Shown here: one piece after another, positions 1-7,080 of the stretch
Layout of the letters: the number at the start of each line of letters is the position of its first letter
Numbering within the stretch: position 1 is the stretch's first letter
From: a virus
Length of the DNA stretch: 25,684 bases
Direction: 5' to 3' (one strand)
Virus record (IMG/VR): IMGVR_UViG_3300020141_000812
Coordinates: 1-25,684 of that record
The notes under the pieces: model-generated
What the model was told of the DNA's origin: nothing
The model's database searches: none
What the model saw: only the letters and a program-made list of their open reading frames with translations
Translations under genes and position numbers: made by a program

Positions 1-1
1 T

Positions 2-196
2 GATTTTGCCTCTAACTATGCGGGTAAGGGTAACTCAGCTGTAGCAGCAGGTACTGGTGGTGTTGAGTTATTAGGTGAGCTATCTGTTATGGGTACCAAG
101 ATTAATGGAACACCTGACATTATGGTTATAGCTGCTAAGGGTGTAGGTGGTGCTACATCTATGTATGCAGCTGTTGATATGATATTGAGAGCTTAA
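2..196 (+). CDS. C-terminal end of an unknown protein (5' truncated)
   Basis: The frame beginning at base 2 is open from the window edge to a TAA at 194-196 and encodes 64 residues, ending in AAVDMILRA. The fragment is rich in Gly, Ala and Val, has no charged cluster and no recognisable motif. The composition would fit a virion structural protein or a repetitive fibre end, but I cannot assign a family. Its stop directly abuts the stop of the convergent holin-like gene, with no intergenic terminator visible. The start lies outside the window. Confidence 0.6.
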   Translation, partial: DFASNYAGKGNSAVAAGTGGVELLGELSVMGTKINGTPDIMVIAAKGVGGATSMYAAVDMILRA

Positions 197-514
197 TTAC
201 TTCTTAATAAATTTAGTCGGGTTTCTTGCAAAGGATTTACCGATTTTTACAATTCCATTAATTATCTCTGGTGATACCACACCTATAATACCATATGTCA
301 TTGCTTTTATCAAACTTGATACATCGGTTTGCTCTAAAATAAACCAAGCAATACCACTAGCAATCGCAGCGGTTAGTATTTTTTTAATTTGTTCAACTAT
401 AGAAAGATTAGTATCAGATGATATTAGACGAGCTAACATAGCAGCGGCACCCACCATAGGCACAAGCCAACCACCATTTAAGAATTCTCGTATTAGTGAT
501 TTTTCTGGTTCCAT
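197..514 (-). CDS. Probable holin (small protein with three hydrophobic segments)
   Basis: The protein has 105 residues with three hydrophobic stretches at about 15-32, 46-60 and 70-90, a short charged N-terminus and a basic C-terminal tail (ARNPTKFIKK). Size, topology and the basic tail fit phage holins of the three-segment type (LydA / holin superfamily III style), which permeabilise the inner membrane at the end of infection. The next gene upstream encodes a secreted 3D-domain protein that could act on cell wall, which supports a lysis role. A T4-late-like box (CATAAATA) lies 10 nt before the ATG. The family call rests on topology and pattern rather than a diagnostic motif; another small membrane protein remains possible. 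Confidence 0.6.
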   Translation of the reverse strand: MEPEKSLIREFLNGGWLVPMVGAAAMLARLISSDTNLSIVEQIKKILTAAIASGIAWFILEQTDVSSLIKAMTYGIIGVVSPEIINGIVKIGKSFARNPTKFIKK

Positions 515-523
515 GTGTTAACA

Positions 524-961
524 TTATTTATGGTAAATAATGCGAACTTTCATGTATTTTGGCTTAGTTTTGGTTAGTTTGATTAGCTTTTGATTAGAAT
601 TAAGATAAACATCAATAACATCTGTTTTACCACGTGATGCTGTTTTTTTCGTTACGGCAGATCCTCTATCTTGAACAATAAAAACACTATCACCCATTAC
701 ATCAGCTAGTTCAGGAATTTCTATAATAGTACCAAACTTGAGATTTGGGTGTGCTGCGACTGTAATTCCCTCCTTAGCTCTTTTAGTCTTTTGACAGGCA
801 ACCTTGTCTCCGTAAGGGCTCGCAGGGGTATAGTATGTAACACGAGTTGTTATCCATTCATGTTTTAAATTACTATTGACAGTAGGTGAAGCGTGTGATG
901 ATGTAATAAAAATAAAGTTTACTATCAGTAGAGTAATAATTTTATTCGGAAATAACCTCAT
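524..961 (-). CDS. Secreted 3D-domain (double-psi beta-barrel) protein, probable cell-wall or lysis enzyme
   Basis: The 145-residue protein starts with a signal peptide (MRLFPNK, hydrophobic residues 8-20, probable cleavage after SHA at 22-24). The mature part has the 3D-domain pattern seen in MltA, RlpA-like and some phage lysis proteins: RVTYYTP near 40, a central basic region, then QDRGSAV (97-103) and TDVIDVYL (113-120). The three aspartates of the name are D98, D114 and D117. MltA-type enzymes cleave peptidoglycan glycan strands lytically; isolated 3D domains are often found with holins. Only 9 nt separate its stop from the start of the holin-like gene downstream. A catalytic role is inferred; the protein could instead bind the wall. 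Confidence 0.75.
   Translation of the reverse strand: MRLFPNKIITLLIVNFIFITSSHASPTVNSNLKHEWITTRVTYYTPASPYGDKVACQKTKRAKEGITVAAHPNLKFGTIIEIPELADVMGDSVFIVQDRGSAVTKKTASRGKTDVIDVYLNSNQKLIKLTKTKPKYMKVRIIYHK
525..532 (-). promoter_or_regulatory. Late-promoter-like box before the holin gene
   Basis: CATAAATA on the minus strand lies 10 nt before the holin-like start. It resembles the T4 late box TATAAATA with one mismatch. The gap is longer than the 5 nt seen at the other boxes. Confidence 0.4.
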
Positions 962-1196
962 ACGTAGTTGTAGCTTTAATTAGGTAATTCGGCTTATTTC
1001 TTAGACCTGGTGGAATCTTAGTAAGTACAACAGTATATTTGCTCATAGCTTCTTCAATCGTTTCAGATCTACTATAAGGTGATAATGGTATAACCTTTCC
1101 GGTAGGCATACAAAACGCATGGTAGTAAACTACTTCTTCGGGTATAGGTTTCATATTGTATGGTTCAATTAAGCTTGATGGATTTATAAATTGCAT
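942..1196 (-). CDS. Hypothetical protein, 84 aa
   Basis: I do not recognise this protein. The frame opens at 1220, but the internal ATG at 1196 (MQFINPSS) is preferred because it overlaps the upstream stop in a TAATG junction, the usual arrangement here. The protein has a YYHAF motif and a Pro-rich middle (LTKIPPGLRNKPN). Its 3' end overlaps the start of the 3D-domain gene by 20 nt, so the two are probably translationally coupled. No membrane segment or catalytic motif is visible. Confidence 0.6.
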   Translation of the reverse strand: MQFINPSSLIEPYNMKPIPEEVVYYHAFCMPTGKVIPLSPYSRSETIEEAMSKYTVVLTKIPPGLRNKPNYLIKATTTYEVISE

Positions 1197-1420
1197 TATA
1201 GTGTATGTGTTAAACAACAATCATTTGACTGGTATAAGTCTCTATCTTCAAACAATTCCTTAATTGTATCCTCGGTAAATGTCTGATGTATTAATATTGT
1301 CTTGAACGCGTTGACCCAATCATTAATATCAGCATCCCAATTCAAAGTTAATTGTAAAGAATTATTAGGTATATAAGATTCAACCTTCACTGTAATCTTA
1401 GTGTCTTTATTTAATATCAT
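1196..1420 (-). CDS. Small acidic protein, paralogue of the gene at 3143-3397
   Basis: The 74-residue protein shares about 50 of its first 65 residues with the 84-residue product of 3143-3397, including an identical 28-residue core containing LNWDADINDWVNAF and ILIHQTF. The codons of that core have diverged at many third positions, so the duplication is old and the protein has been kept by selection. The C-termini differ. Similar short proteins with a W-D-A-D, AFK-T-L and TF pattern occur in other T4-like phages without known function, from memory. A degenerate TATAAT-type box lies at 1424-1432. The two copies flank the sulfotransferase and glycosyltransferase genes. Confidence 0.75.
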   Translation of the reverse strand: MILNKDTKITVKVESYIPNNSLQLTLNWDADINDWVNAFKTILIHQTFTEDTIKELFEDRDLYQSNDCCLTHTL

Positions 1421-1443
1421 AATAGTATTATATTCTTGTTAAT

Positions 1444-2247
1444 TTAGAAATCAACCGTACAATTTTGAGCATTCTTACAGATCAAGCGCCTTACCTTCGT
1501 ATCCATTTGGCTTGTTTGTTCAATAATAAATTCAATTTCTTTGGCTGAGAGATGATTTTTGTATTCATGTGGATCAGAGTTTACATAAAGTCCTCTTTTA
1601 CCGTCATCAAAAAGCTCATTATGACCAATTAATGTTTCTGGATTTTGTATATTTAAATCAGTATTTAAGAAATTACTTAAATCATTAATTAACAAACTTT
1701 CATTATTAATATAGTGATCATAATCAATAATAATCTTATTTTTAACATATGGATATATATGGCTAAGCCAATTATAGGTTGTTATTTTTAATCTTGATGT
1801 AGATTCTTCAAAACTCTTAAAAAACCAATCTGCTCCTTCAGCTTTTTCAATTTTAGATCTTTTTATTTCTGAATAAATAGTAGCGCAAGGATTTCTATAT
1901 GTAAAAATAAAATATGCATCAGAATAATTTTTAACTAAGTTAGTACAATACTCTACGGTATGGCAATATGTTATAAACTTGTCTCCAAAAAATTCAAGAT
2001 TACCTTTGTTTTCGAAATTACCAATAAAGAAATCGTCTATATCTTTTTCAGTTAACCCTTTCCACTTTAGAAACTTTGTATTATATTGATTATTAATTTT
2101 TTTTCTATGACAGTTATAATAATGATTTGGTTCGTAATCAAAAATTGCTAGTTCATTCATTACAAGTATTTTGGATGAATACGATAATAGTGTATTTAAT
2201 GCCGTACTGCCTGTGCGAGATGCGCCTGTTACTATGATTTTTTTCAT
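1444..2247 (-). CDS. Sulfotransferase (PAPS-dependent), N-terminal P-loop type
   Basis: The 267-residue protein carries the PAPS 5'-phosphosulfate-binding loop near its N-terminus (GASRTGSTAL, residues 8-17) and a 3'-phosphate-binding element with R118 and S126 in YRNPCATIYS. Both are hallmarks of the sulfotransferase superfamily, which moves sulfate from PAPS to a hydroxyl or amine. Length is normal for bacterial and phage members. The substrate cannot be read from the sequence; the adjacent glycosyltransferase suggests a glycan. The gene looks more AT-rich than its neighbours and lies between two paralogous small genes, which suggests an acquired cassette. It is only distantly similar to the second sulfotransferase at 22297-23097. 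Confidence 0.85.
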   Translation of the reverse strand: MKKIIVTGASRTGSTALNTLLSYSSKILVMNELAIFDYEPNHYYNCHRKKINNQYNTKFLKWKGLTEKDIDDFFIGNFENKGNLEFFGDKFITYCHTVEYCTNLVKNYSDAYFIFTYRNPCATIYSEIKRSKIEKAEGADWFFKSFEESTSRLKITTYNWLSHIYPYVKNKIIIDYDHYINNESLLINDLSNFLNTDLNIQNPETLIGHNELFDDGKRGLYVNSDPHEYKNHLSAKEIEFIIEQTSQMDTKVRRLICKNAQNCTVDF

Positions 2248-2311
2248 TAGTTAAAAATAGTTAGTATATTTGTATGACAGTATATATAAAAAATTTACAA
2301 TCTAATAGTTA

Positions 2312-3139
2312 TTATTTCCTATTAATTAAGCATTGAATTGGAGTTCGTGTCTCCCAAGCATTTAAATTACAGTCTTTAAGCCAGTTTAAAACACGTATAT
2401 AGCGGGGTATGTTACCTCCACCTTGTCGGTGTAGTGCATCTGCGTTGGCACTATATGACGCATGACTCCCGTCGAACAAGGTTTTGTGAGGCGTAATGGG
2501 ATAAGAGCAGTTATACATTTTAATATTTTTCATTTTAAGGTAGTTTGATATTATTACATCGTCACTATTTCTACAATCTACTGTTTCAGACGTTTTAATA
2601 ACATAATCTTCAAAATCTCTTTGAATTATAAACGACGGGTATAAAACAGAAGCGAAGCCTTCAATAAAGTCAACAAATCCCTCTCTTCGAAAAGAATTAT
2701 AACCTACACATTCTTTAGAATCGACATTATACTTCCAGAAACCACCGCTGTGTGATAATACATATTTAGTGGTAGTTCTGAATTCTCTATATAGAACAGC
2801 TACCATATTTTCAGGATATACAAAATCATCATCCACGGACCATATATACGTGTCTTTTTTATCTTTGTAACGTAATAGCGTAGGAGCTATTTTTGTAATA
2901 GCTCCATAATCCTCTGTTCTAAAAATTCGAACTTCACACTTAGAATTTTTAGTAGATTTCTCTAGATCTATAAGCCATTCTGGTATTTCGTAAGTTTCAC
3001 CTGTTCTTTTAAAGATAAAAGGAATGTTTACTTCAATACTATCAATAGGTATTGTTTGATTTAAAATACTTTGTATTGTTGCAAAAATTAAATCAATACG
3101 AGATGGAATCGTAGTTAAAGATGCTATTATCTTTACCAT
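2312..3139 (-). CDS. GT-A type glycosyltransferase
   Basis: The 275-residue protein begins with SLTTIPSRI (7-15), typical of a group of phage and bacterial GT-A glycosyltransferases. It has an invariant-looking DYGAITKI (77-84), followed by WSVDDDFVYPE (100-110), whose DDD would bind the metal and nucleotide sugar. Family 2-like enzymes of this kind transfer a sugar from a nucleotide donor. The start overlaps nothing and lies 3 nt after the stop of the upstream small gene (a TAATTTATG junction). It precedes the sulfotransferase in the transcript, so the pair may build a sulfated sugar. Donor and acceptor are unknown; the rhamnose operon at 14.6-17.3 kb could supply the donor. Confidence 0.8.
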   Translation of the reverse strand: MVKIIASLTTIPSRIDLIFATIQSILNQTIPIDSIEVNIPFIFKRTGETYEIPEWLIDLEKSTKNSKCEVRIFRTEDYGAITKIAPTLLRYKDKKDTYIWSVDDDFVYPENMVAVLYREFRTTTKYVLSHSGGFWKYNVDSKECVGYNSFRREGFVDFIEGFASVLYPSFIIQRDFEDYVIKTSETVDCRNSDDVIISNYLKMKNIKMYNCSYPITPHKTLFDGSHASYSANADALHRQGGGNIPRYIRVLNWLKDCNLNAWETRTPIQCLINRK

Positions 3140-3142
3140 AAA

Positions 3143-3397
3143 TTAAAAGTTATCTGACCATTCAAATTTCGAAGTTTCAAAGATAGAATCTCCTCTATTC
3201 CCTGTATAGTACAAATCCTTTTCTTCAAATAATTCTTTAACACTGTCTTCATCAAACGTCTGATGAATCAGGATCGTCTTGAATGCATTGACCCAATCGT
3301 TGATGTCAGCGTCCCAGTTTAAGGTTAGCTGCAAAGAATCGTTGAGTCTATAACCTTCAACCTTAATCGTAGTTTTTTTGTCTTTATTTGTTATCAT
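3143..3397 (-). CDS. Small acidic protein, paralogue of the gene at 1196-1420
   Basis: The protein has 84 residues, with the same core as the 1196-1420 product (LNWDADINDWVNAF, ILIHQTF, KELFE) and a longer, different tail (GDSIFETSKFEWSDNF). About 77 percent of the first 65 residues are identical, by hand count. The region before the start lacks a Shine-Dalgarno sequence but has a TATATATT stretch 5 nt before the ATG. It sits immediately upstream of the glycosyltransferase. Function is unknown; retention of two copies around a carbohydrate cassette suggests either tandem duplication followed by insertion, or a cassette carried together with one copy. Confidence 0.75.
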   Translation of the reverse strand: MITNKDKKTTIKVEGYRLNDSLQLTLNWDADINDWVNAFKTILIHQTFDEDSVKELFEEKDLYYTGNRGDSIFETSKFEWSDNF

Positions 3398-3428
3398 GCC
3401 ATAATATATAGGGGGTAATACTATTAAA

Positions 3429-3692
3429 TCAATCGCTTAATTTGTGTTTACAATCGCGGTTTTGAATATTGATTAATTGATCCACAAGATCTGCAAGGCT
3501 TTGATCGTTGAGCAAAACCATATCAGTGTATGGTTTACCTTTAAGGCAATTCCATGCCAGCTTGATTCTATTGCTCCATGAGCGGTTTTGTGGGCTATGT
3601 TGAAATAGTGAAAGCTCAGTGCTACCATAACCATCAGATTCAACCCACAATCCTTCACTGCCACAGTCACATTTGTAAAATTTACCTTTCAT
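3429..3692 (-). CDS. Hypothetical phage protein with N-terminal Cys pair
   Basis: The 87-residue protein begins MKGKFYKCDCGSEGLWVE, continues with SLFQHSPQNRSWSNRIKLAW, then CLKGKPYTDMVLL. I recall this layout (CDCGSEG, a NRSW-RI stretch, then GKPYTDMV) as a recurrent conserved protein in phages and some bacteria, without known function. The C8-x-C10 pair, with C48 and C82, could bind metal. The ATG follows the upstream stop in a TAATATG junction. A different frame in the same strand is also open across this stretch but is a shadow. Confidence 0.65.
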   Translation of the reverse strand: MKGKFYKCDCGSEGLWVESDGYGSTELSLFQHSPQNRSWSNRIKLAWNCLKGKPYTDMVLLNDQSLADLVDQLINIQNRDCKHKLSD

Positions 3693-3693
3693 A

Positions 3694-4086
3694 TTATTTT
3701 AATAGTGCTTCGATGATTTTCTCGGCATTTTCTTGAATCGATGGATATTCGAGAGTGTTGAATTCTTTACCGTGTTTAGCAATGAATGCTTGCCAGTCAG
3801 CAAGTGCCTCTGGAGTTAAAGGATTTTGTGATGGTCGAGCTTCGCTTGCTTTGCGAATGATATCAACTAATTGATCTTCCTTATCTCGCGCAGCAGCAGT
3901 AATTTCTGCCTTATAAGGATAGACTTGCTGACGAATCGAAGTGCTTCCAGGAGCAACTTTAACAAGCCACCAACCTTCGCGCAATCCTTCGTAGGCCCAA
4001 ATGTCACTATCTTGCACATATTTGCGTCCAACCTTCTTGTAGCGAATTTGATTCATCTTTTCGTAGACTCTTGTTTCTGCATTCAT
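3694..4086 (-). CDS. Hypothetical protein, 130 aa
   Basis: I do not recognise this protein. It is soluble and mixed in charge, with an N-terminal part rich in Tyr and Trp (YKKVGRKYVQDSDIWAYEGLREGWWLVKV) and a helical C-terminal half containing PLTPEALADWQAFIAKHG. The start at 4086 is supported by a bipartite promoter-like element ending 2 nt before the ATG. The C-terminus EALLK overlaps a degenerate version of the same element before the 3692 gene. No catalytic or membrane motif is visible. Confidence 0.6.
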   Translation of the reverse strand: MNAETRVYEKMNQIRYKKVGRKYVQDSDIWAYEGLREGWWLVKVAPGSTSIRQQVYPYKAEITAAARDKEDQLVDIIRKASEARPSQNPLTPEALADWQAFIAKHGKEFNTLEYPSIQENAEKIIEALLK

Positions 4087-4088
4087 AC

Positions 4089-4109
4089 CTAATTATATCT
4101 TAGTTCCTT
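4089..4109 (-). promoter_or_regulatory. Promoter-like element, class A
   Basis: On the minus strand: GGAACT, 4 nt (AAGA), TATAATTAG, then 2 nt and the ATG of the 3694-4086 gene. It overlaps the last codons of the upstream gene. Confidence 0.6.
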
Positions 4110-4284
4110 TACGTTTTTCGAGTTTTAAATCTTCTTCAAACGCTGCAAACTTATTAGGCGTTTCAATAATATATGCTAGCTTATTGGTGCTTGTTAACCT
4201 GTCGTAAATCATAGTAACATCAGAAATAACTATACCTGAACCATACACGCCATGAATAATACTATCTCCTTGTTTAAATTTCAT
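4093..4284 (-). CDS. Small protein with a Tudor/SH3-like N-terminus
   Basis: The 63-residue protein opens with KFKQGDSIIHGVYGSGIVISD. The pattern G-D-x-I-x-H-x-x-Y-G-x-G-x-V resembles the start of CarD-type and UvrD/PcrA C-terminal Tudor-like modules, which contact RNA polymerase. The resemblance is to a short stretch only, so the link to transcription is an inference. The last codons (GTKI) are formed by the promoter-like element that serves the downstream 3694-4086 gene. The gene starts in a TAAATATG junction just after the upstream membrane protein gene. Confidence 0.55.
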   Translation of the reverse strand: MKFKQGDSIIHGVYGSGIVISDVTMIYDRLTSTNKLAYIIETPNKFAAFEEDLKLEKRKGTKI

Positions 4285-4286
4285 AT

Positions 4287-4526
4287 TTAACGACCCTTTT
4301 TACTAAACATACTCAAAATTACATAACCGATGGCCGCAACAAACAACGCGGATAAAATCAAAGCAGGTGCAATCCATAACGGAGATAAAACCCACCACCA
4401 CGACCATGTAATATAACCTGTCAATTTAAGCCCAATAAAGAGGACTGCTAATAGACTTGTAAACCCAACACCACTGGATGATGCATGGTTGGTCATATTT
4501 CTGTTTTTATTAATTTTTAAACTCAT
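4287..4526 (-). CDS. Small membrane protein, 'Fragile-X-F'-labelled phage family
   Basis: The 79-residue protein has two hydrophobic segments, about 23-39 and 45-74, separated by the distinctive TWSWWWVLSPLWIAP. This LKLTG-ITWSWWWVLSPLWI signature is familiar from many phage and bacterial genomes, where it is labelled transmembrane Fragile-X-F protein; no function is established. The frame starts at 4526; an internal ATG (MTNHASSSG) at 4496 is a possible alternative and better matches the usual length. A promoter-like element lies 13 nt upstream of the first ATG. Confidence 0.7.
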   Translation of the reverse strand: MSLKINKNRNMTNHASSSGVGFTSLLAVLFIGLKLTGYITWSWWWVLSPLWIAPALILSALFVAAIGYVILSMFSKKGR

Positions 4527-4539
4527 ATCTTTTTATATA

Positions 4540-4560
4540 ATTATTATATCAGTGTTTCTT
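4540..4560 (-). promoter_or_regulatory. Promoter-like element, class A (variant)
   Basis: On the minus strand: GAAACA, 4 nt (CTGA), TATAATAAT in the intergenic stretch after the metallophosphoesterase stop. The ATG of the Fragile-X-F-type membrane protein gene is 13 nt further on, the longest gap of the set. Confidence 0.55.
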
Positions 4561-5246
4561 TAAGCTTTTCGATGCTCTTTTATTTCTTCAATCGCCAAAA
4601 TTGTAGAGTAACATTCAGCAAAGTCAACCCAGTGACTCGCATGAAAGTGTCCATGATACGATTTAGATGGCTGGCAGAGTTTAATCAATTCGCTATGCTC
4701 AATACGCTCTTTATAGCATAAATCCCAGAGTGTTGGATCTTTTTCACACCAGTTGCTAATATTTACTTTGTCGAAGGGACCAATCCAACTTGGCGCAGAA
4801 TGCGTAATAAGAACGTCGCATTTTTCAACCAACTCTGGTTTTAACACGAATAATTCATCACTCCAGTAGCTTAAGCCTTCCTTACGCCAGGTTCGATCAA
4901 TACTTACTGCACCACCAACAAACAAAAACTTTTCGTCGTTGATGGTTTCCGTATGATAATCGGGAAGTAATTTAAAGTGGCTAAGGTCAATTTGATATTC
5001 TCCACTAAAATAGATTGGGTCATCATGATTACCTCGAATCGACATAAACACAATATTTCGTTCACTGAAAAATTCATTCATACGAACGCACCCCTCACGT
5101 TCACCATCAGGTGAATAGTGAAATCCCATACCAAGATCGCCAACACAGATAAGTGTGCAGTCTTTGAGGTCGAGATCGCTTACCTTTTTCATCAGGCGAT
5201 TAAATGCTCCGTGAATGTCTCCGATAATGTAGATTGGGTTGCTCAT
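4560..5246 (-). CDS. Calcineurin-like metallophosphoesterase
   Basis: The 228-residue protein shows the full motif set of the metallophosphoesterase fold: GDIHG (9-13), GDLGMG (36-41), GNHDD (72-76), ITHSAP (147-152) and GHFHASHW (199-206). These coordinate two metal ions and hydrolyse phosphomonoesters or diesters. Phage relatives include lambda-type Ser/Thr phosphatases, whose natural targets are poorly known. The start overlaps the upstream stop by 4 nt (ATGA). After its stop comes one of the bipartite promoter-like elements, so transcription of the downstream membrane protein gene may restart there. Confidence 0.88.
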   Translation of the reverse strand: MSNPIYIIGDIHGAFNRLMKKVSDLDLKDCTLICVGDLGMGFHYSPDGEREGCVRMNEFFSERNIVFMSIRGNHDDPIYFSGEYQIDLSHFKLLPDYHTETINDEKFLFVGGAVSIDRTWRKEGLSYWSDELFVLKPELVEKCDVLITHSAPSWIGPFDKVNISNWCEKDPTLWDLCYKERIEHSELIKLCQPSKSYHGHFHASHWVDFAECYSTILAIEEIKEHRKA

Positions 5247-5434
5247 GATATGATGTATTTTTGTTCTTTTAAATAGTGGATGATGTCATCCTGTTGTGAT
5301 TTTGTATAGCTCCTTTTCAGCTTTCTTCTGGCATTTATTGTAGAATAATTCCTGTATGCTTCACCGAAACTGCAATGAAAAACAAAGCCGTGTTTAGGGA
5401 AAAACACATTATTACCTTCTACATAGTAGCGCAT
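5243..5434 (-). CDS. Hypothetical protein, 63 aa
   Basis: I do not recognise this protein. It is basic and Tyr-rich (MRYYVEGNNVFFPKHGFVF, then NARRKLKRSYTKSQQDDIIHYL) with no membrane segment. The start at 5434 is supported by a promoter-like element ending 2 nt before the ATG. Its stop overlaps the start of the metallophosphoesterase gene (ATGA), so the two are probably translated together; whether they work together is not visible. Confidence 0.6.
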   Translation of the reverse strand: MRYYVEGNNVFFPKHGFVFHCSFGEAYRNYSTINARRKLKRSYTKSQQDDIIHYLKEQKYIIS

Positions 5435-6153
5435 TACATATTATAGTATTGTTCCTTCGCTACAGAAAACCCAAGTCGCTTTGCTTCTTTCGGGGATAGT
5501 GTTGCCCACCAGCTACCTTTATTAACTGGAGATCCTTCTTTACCAGTATTCTGACATGTCTTTGAACTGAGATATTCTGCAAAGCGAATCATACCTTCTA
5601 CATTTTCATCTCCGCCATCAACATAGAATCGCAGAGTACCAAACTTTTCTTTGTATTGGGAGATCTTAACATCTGGCGGTCTTTGAGTGGTATAAAGTCC
5701 TTGTTTGTAAAAGAAGCTAGTAATTCTGGATGTAAAGATACGAACCTTCTTGGAAAACTTTTTATCGATTTCTTCCTGTTGTTTTGATGTCGGCGAAGCA
5801 AATTTTCGAATGATAAATGTACCTTTATACGGGTCAAATTGTCGATTAATTTTAGCTGCGATATATGTCCATACTTTTTGCAGAAAACGCATGGTTTTCT
5901 TATTCGGATTAGGAATCGAACGAAAAGTATTTTTGGTATAGTTTACAATTGCTCCACATAGATTGTCTATAAGAGGCTCCCAACCTTTAGGGCAATCATT
6001 CCAGCATCTTTGAAACTGCGGCAGCAGTTCTCCATCTTCTCCTTTATAGAAAAGATCGGGATACTTCTTAAATAGGTGTTGCTCAAAGTCAAAATCTTCT
6101 TTGACTTCTGCTTCGATTTTTTCTTTTAGTTCTTTTACAGTTTTAGATTTCAT
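5434..6153 (-). CDS. Conserved phage protein with C-terminal CQNTGKEG module, 239 aa
   Basis: The N-terminal half is charged (VKELKEKIEAEVKEDFDFEQHL) and contains WNDCPKGWEPLI. The C-terminal part has IKEKFGTLRFY-like (QYKEKFGTLRFYVDGGD), then SKTCQNTGKEGSPVNKGSWW. I recall the paired pattern KEKFG-LRFY-GGD and C--TG--G from proteins of unknown function in phages and bacteria. The start at 6153 (MKSKTV) is preferred over 6168 because it gives the standard TAATATG junction with the upstream stop. The last codons (KEQYYNM) lie inside a promoter-like element for the next gene. Confidence 0.65.
   Translation of the reverse strand: MKSKTVKELKEKIEAEVKEDFDFEQHLFKKYPDLFYKGEDGELLPQFQRCWNDCPKGWEPLIDNLCGAIVNYTKNTFRSIPNPNKKTMRFLQKVWTYIAAKINRQFDPYKGTFIIRKFASPTSKQQEEIDKKFSKKVRIFTSRITSFFYKQGLYTTQRPPDVKISQYKEKFGTLRFYVDGGDENVEGMIRFAEYLSSKTCQNTGKEGSPVNKGSWWATLSPKEAKRLGFSVAKEQYYNM
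5437..5457 (-). promoter_or_regulatory. Promoter-like element, class A
   Basis: On the minus strand: GGAACA, 4 nt (ATAC), TATAATATG, 2 nt, then the ATG of the 5243-5434 gene. It lies entirely within the last codons of the upstream gene. Confidence 0.55.
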
Positions 6154-6154
6154 A

Positions 6155-6355
6155 TTATTTTTCGTCAAGCGCGTTTATAAATTTGCATCCTAATAATATA
6201 AGGTATGCGAGCGATAGCATAAAAGTGCTGATACTAATTAGTATAAAAGCGTTTTGGTTTAGTTTCTGTGTTGCCAATATCCACCAACCATTAGATACGA
6301 TTGCGGCCCATCCTGTGTATAGTATAAACCATGCTAATTTTGTTTCTTGTTTCAT
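6155..6355 (-). CDS. Small two-segment membrane protein, 66 aa
   Basis: The protein has hydrophobic segments at about 7-27 (LAWFILYTGWAAIVSNGWWI) and 36-58, with a short polar loop (ATQKLNQNA) and a charged C-terminus (NALDEK). The frame opens at 6373, but the ATG at 6355 (MKQETK) fits the TAATATG junction used by its neighbours. Function unknown. It is one of five predicted small membrane proteins in this block. Confidence 0.6.
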   Translation of the reverse strand: MKQETKLAWFILYTGWAAIVSNGWWILATQKLNQNAFILISISTFMLSLAYLILLGCKFINALDEK

Positions 6356-6356
6356 A

Positions 6357-6662
6357 TTATTGTTCTTTTTCAAATAAAGCTTTTAATCTCTCATATTCAG
6401 AACGATCTCGGGTCATTTGTCGCTCTAAGCTTTCTTTTTCGCGCCTTGATCTGTTTTCATATTCAAGATCAGTTTCAAAGCGTTTACCACGAAGCTTGAG
6501 ACGATACCCGCCTTCATAACAAGGATCTTCGTAGATTTGCAAATCAGTCCAACCTTTTGAATATTTTTCTTGTAGCGATTGAAGATATTCAATCGCTCCT
6601 TCAATACTCATCTCGTCTAACTCAAGATCAGTAGCATCTCTTGTGTGAATTAATTTTTGCAT
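6357..6662 (-). CDS. Hypothetical protein with charged C-terminal coiled coil, 101 aa
   Basis: The N-terminal half contains SIEGAIEYLQSLQEKYSKGWTDL followed by IYEDPCYEGGYRLKLRGKRFET, a layout I associate with small phage proteins of unknown function. The C-terminal 35 residues are highly charged heptad-like helix (NRSRREKESLERQMTRDRS). The gene start lies 12 nt inside the preceding small membrane protein gene. No catalytic motif is seen. Confidence 0.6.
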   Translation of the reverse strand: MQKLIHTRDATDLELDEMSIEGAIEYLQSLQEKYSKGWTDLQIYEDPCYEGGYRLKLRGKRFETDLEYENRSRREKESLERQMTRDRSEYERLKALFEKEQ

Positions 6663-6790
6663 AACATTTCTTTAAAAATAAAGTATATTGGCATTCCAAT
6701 TATAATCAACATTAAAATTAACAATTCTGGATTTCTTTTGTGGAATTGCCATTCCCATTTTAATTCGTATTTAAAGTCTTCCCATTTCAT
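6650..6790 (-). CDS. Small single-segment membrane protein, 46 aa
   Basis: The frame opens far upstream, inside the neighbouring gene, but the start at 6790 (MKWEDFKYELKWEW) forms an ATGA overlap with that gene's stop, the usual arrangement here. The 46-residue product has a charged and aromatic N-terminal 20 residues and one hydrophobic segment, about 21-40 (PELLILMLIIIGMPIYFIFK). Size and topology would fit an inner-membrane regulator or accessory protein; nothing in the sequence tells which. Confidence 0.5.
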   Translation of the reverse strand: MKWEDFKYELKWEWQFHKRNPELLILMLIIIGMPIYFIFKEMLCKN

Positions 6791-7080
6791 GCTTCTTCTT
6801 CCCATCTTCCAAGTGTCCGCAAGAAGGCTTCTGCGCGTTGGGCTGCGGTTGCACGAATCATTACTCTCCAACTGCACCCGCATACATTTTGCAATTGGTT
6901 ATGCCATTCAATTTCTGATGTTGGGGAAAGAATCTTCTCTGCGTCGTGCATCGCATTGAGGTCATTGAGGTAGTCTGGTGTAATAATTGCTTTCACGCCG
7001 TTTGGATAATGCCATGAGTCGTCCACGAAGACCCCCCGACACGCCACCGCTATGGCTATTCTTTGTTGTTCTGGTGTCAT
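6787..7080 (-). CDS. Phage ABA-sandwich-like domain protein, 97 aa
   Basis: The pattern MTPEQQRIAIAVACRG, then PDYLNDLNAMHDAEKIL, then RATAAQRAEAFLRTLGRW matches a widespread family of small phage proteins with a predicted ABA-sandwich fold, recognised from memory. The usual middle section varies, as here, where it holds CGCSW. The role is unknown; such proteins occur in accessory blocks of many tailed phages. Both ends overlap neighbours in ATGA junctions, which implies translational coupling. The gene looks more GC-rich than most of the block, which may reflect later acquisition. Confidence 0.65.
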   Translation of the reverse strand: MTPEQQRIAIAVACRGVFVDDSWHYPNGVKAIITPDYLNDLNAMHDAEKILSPTSEIEWHNQLQNVCGCSWRVMIRATAAQRAEAFLRTLGRWEEEA

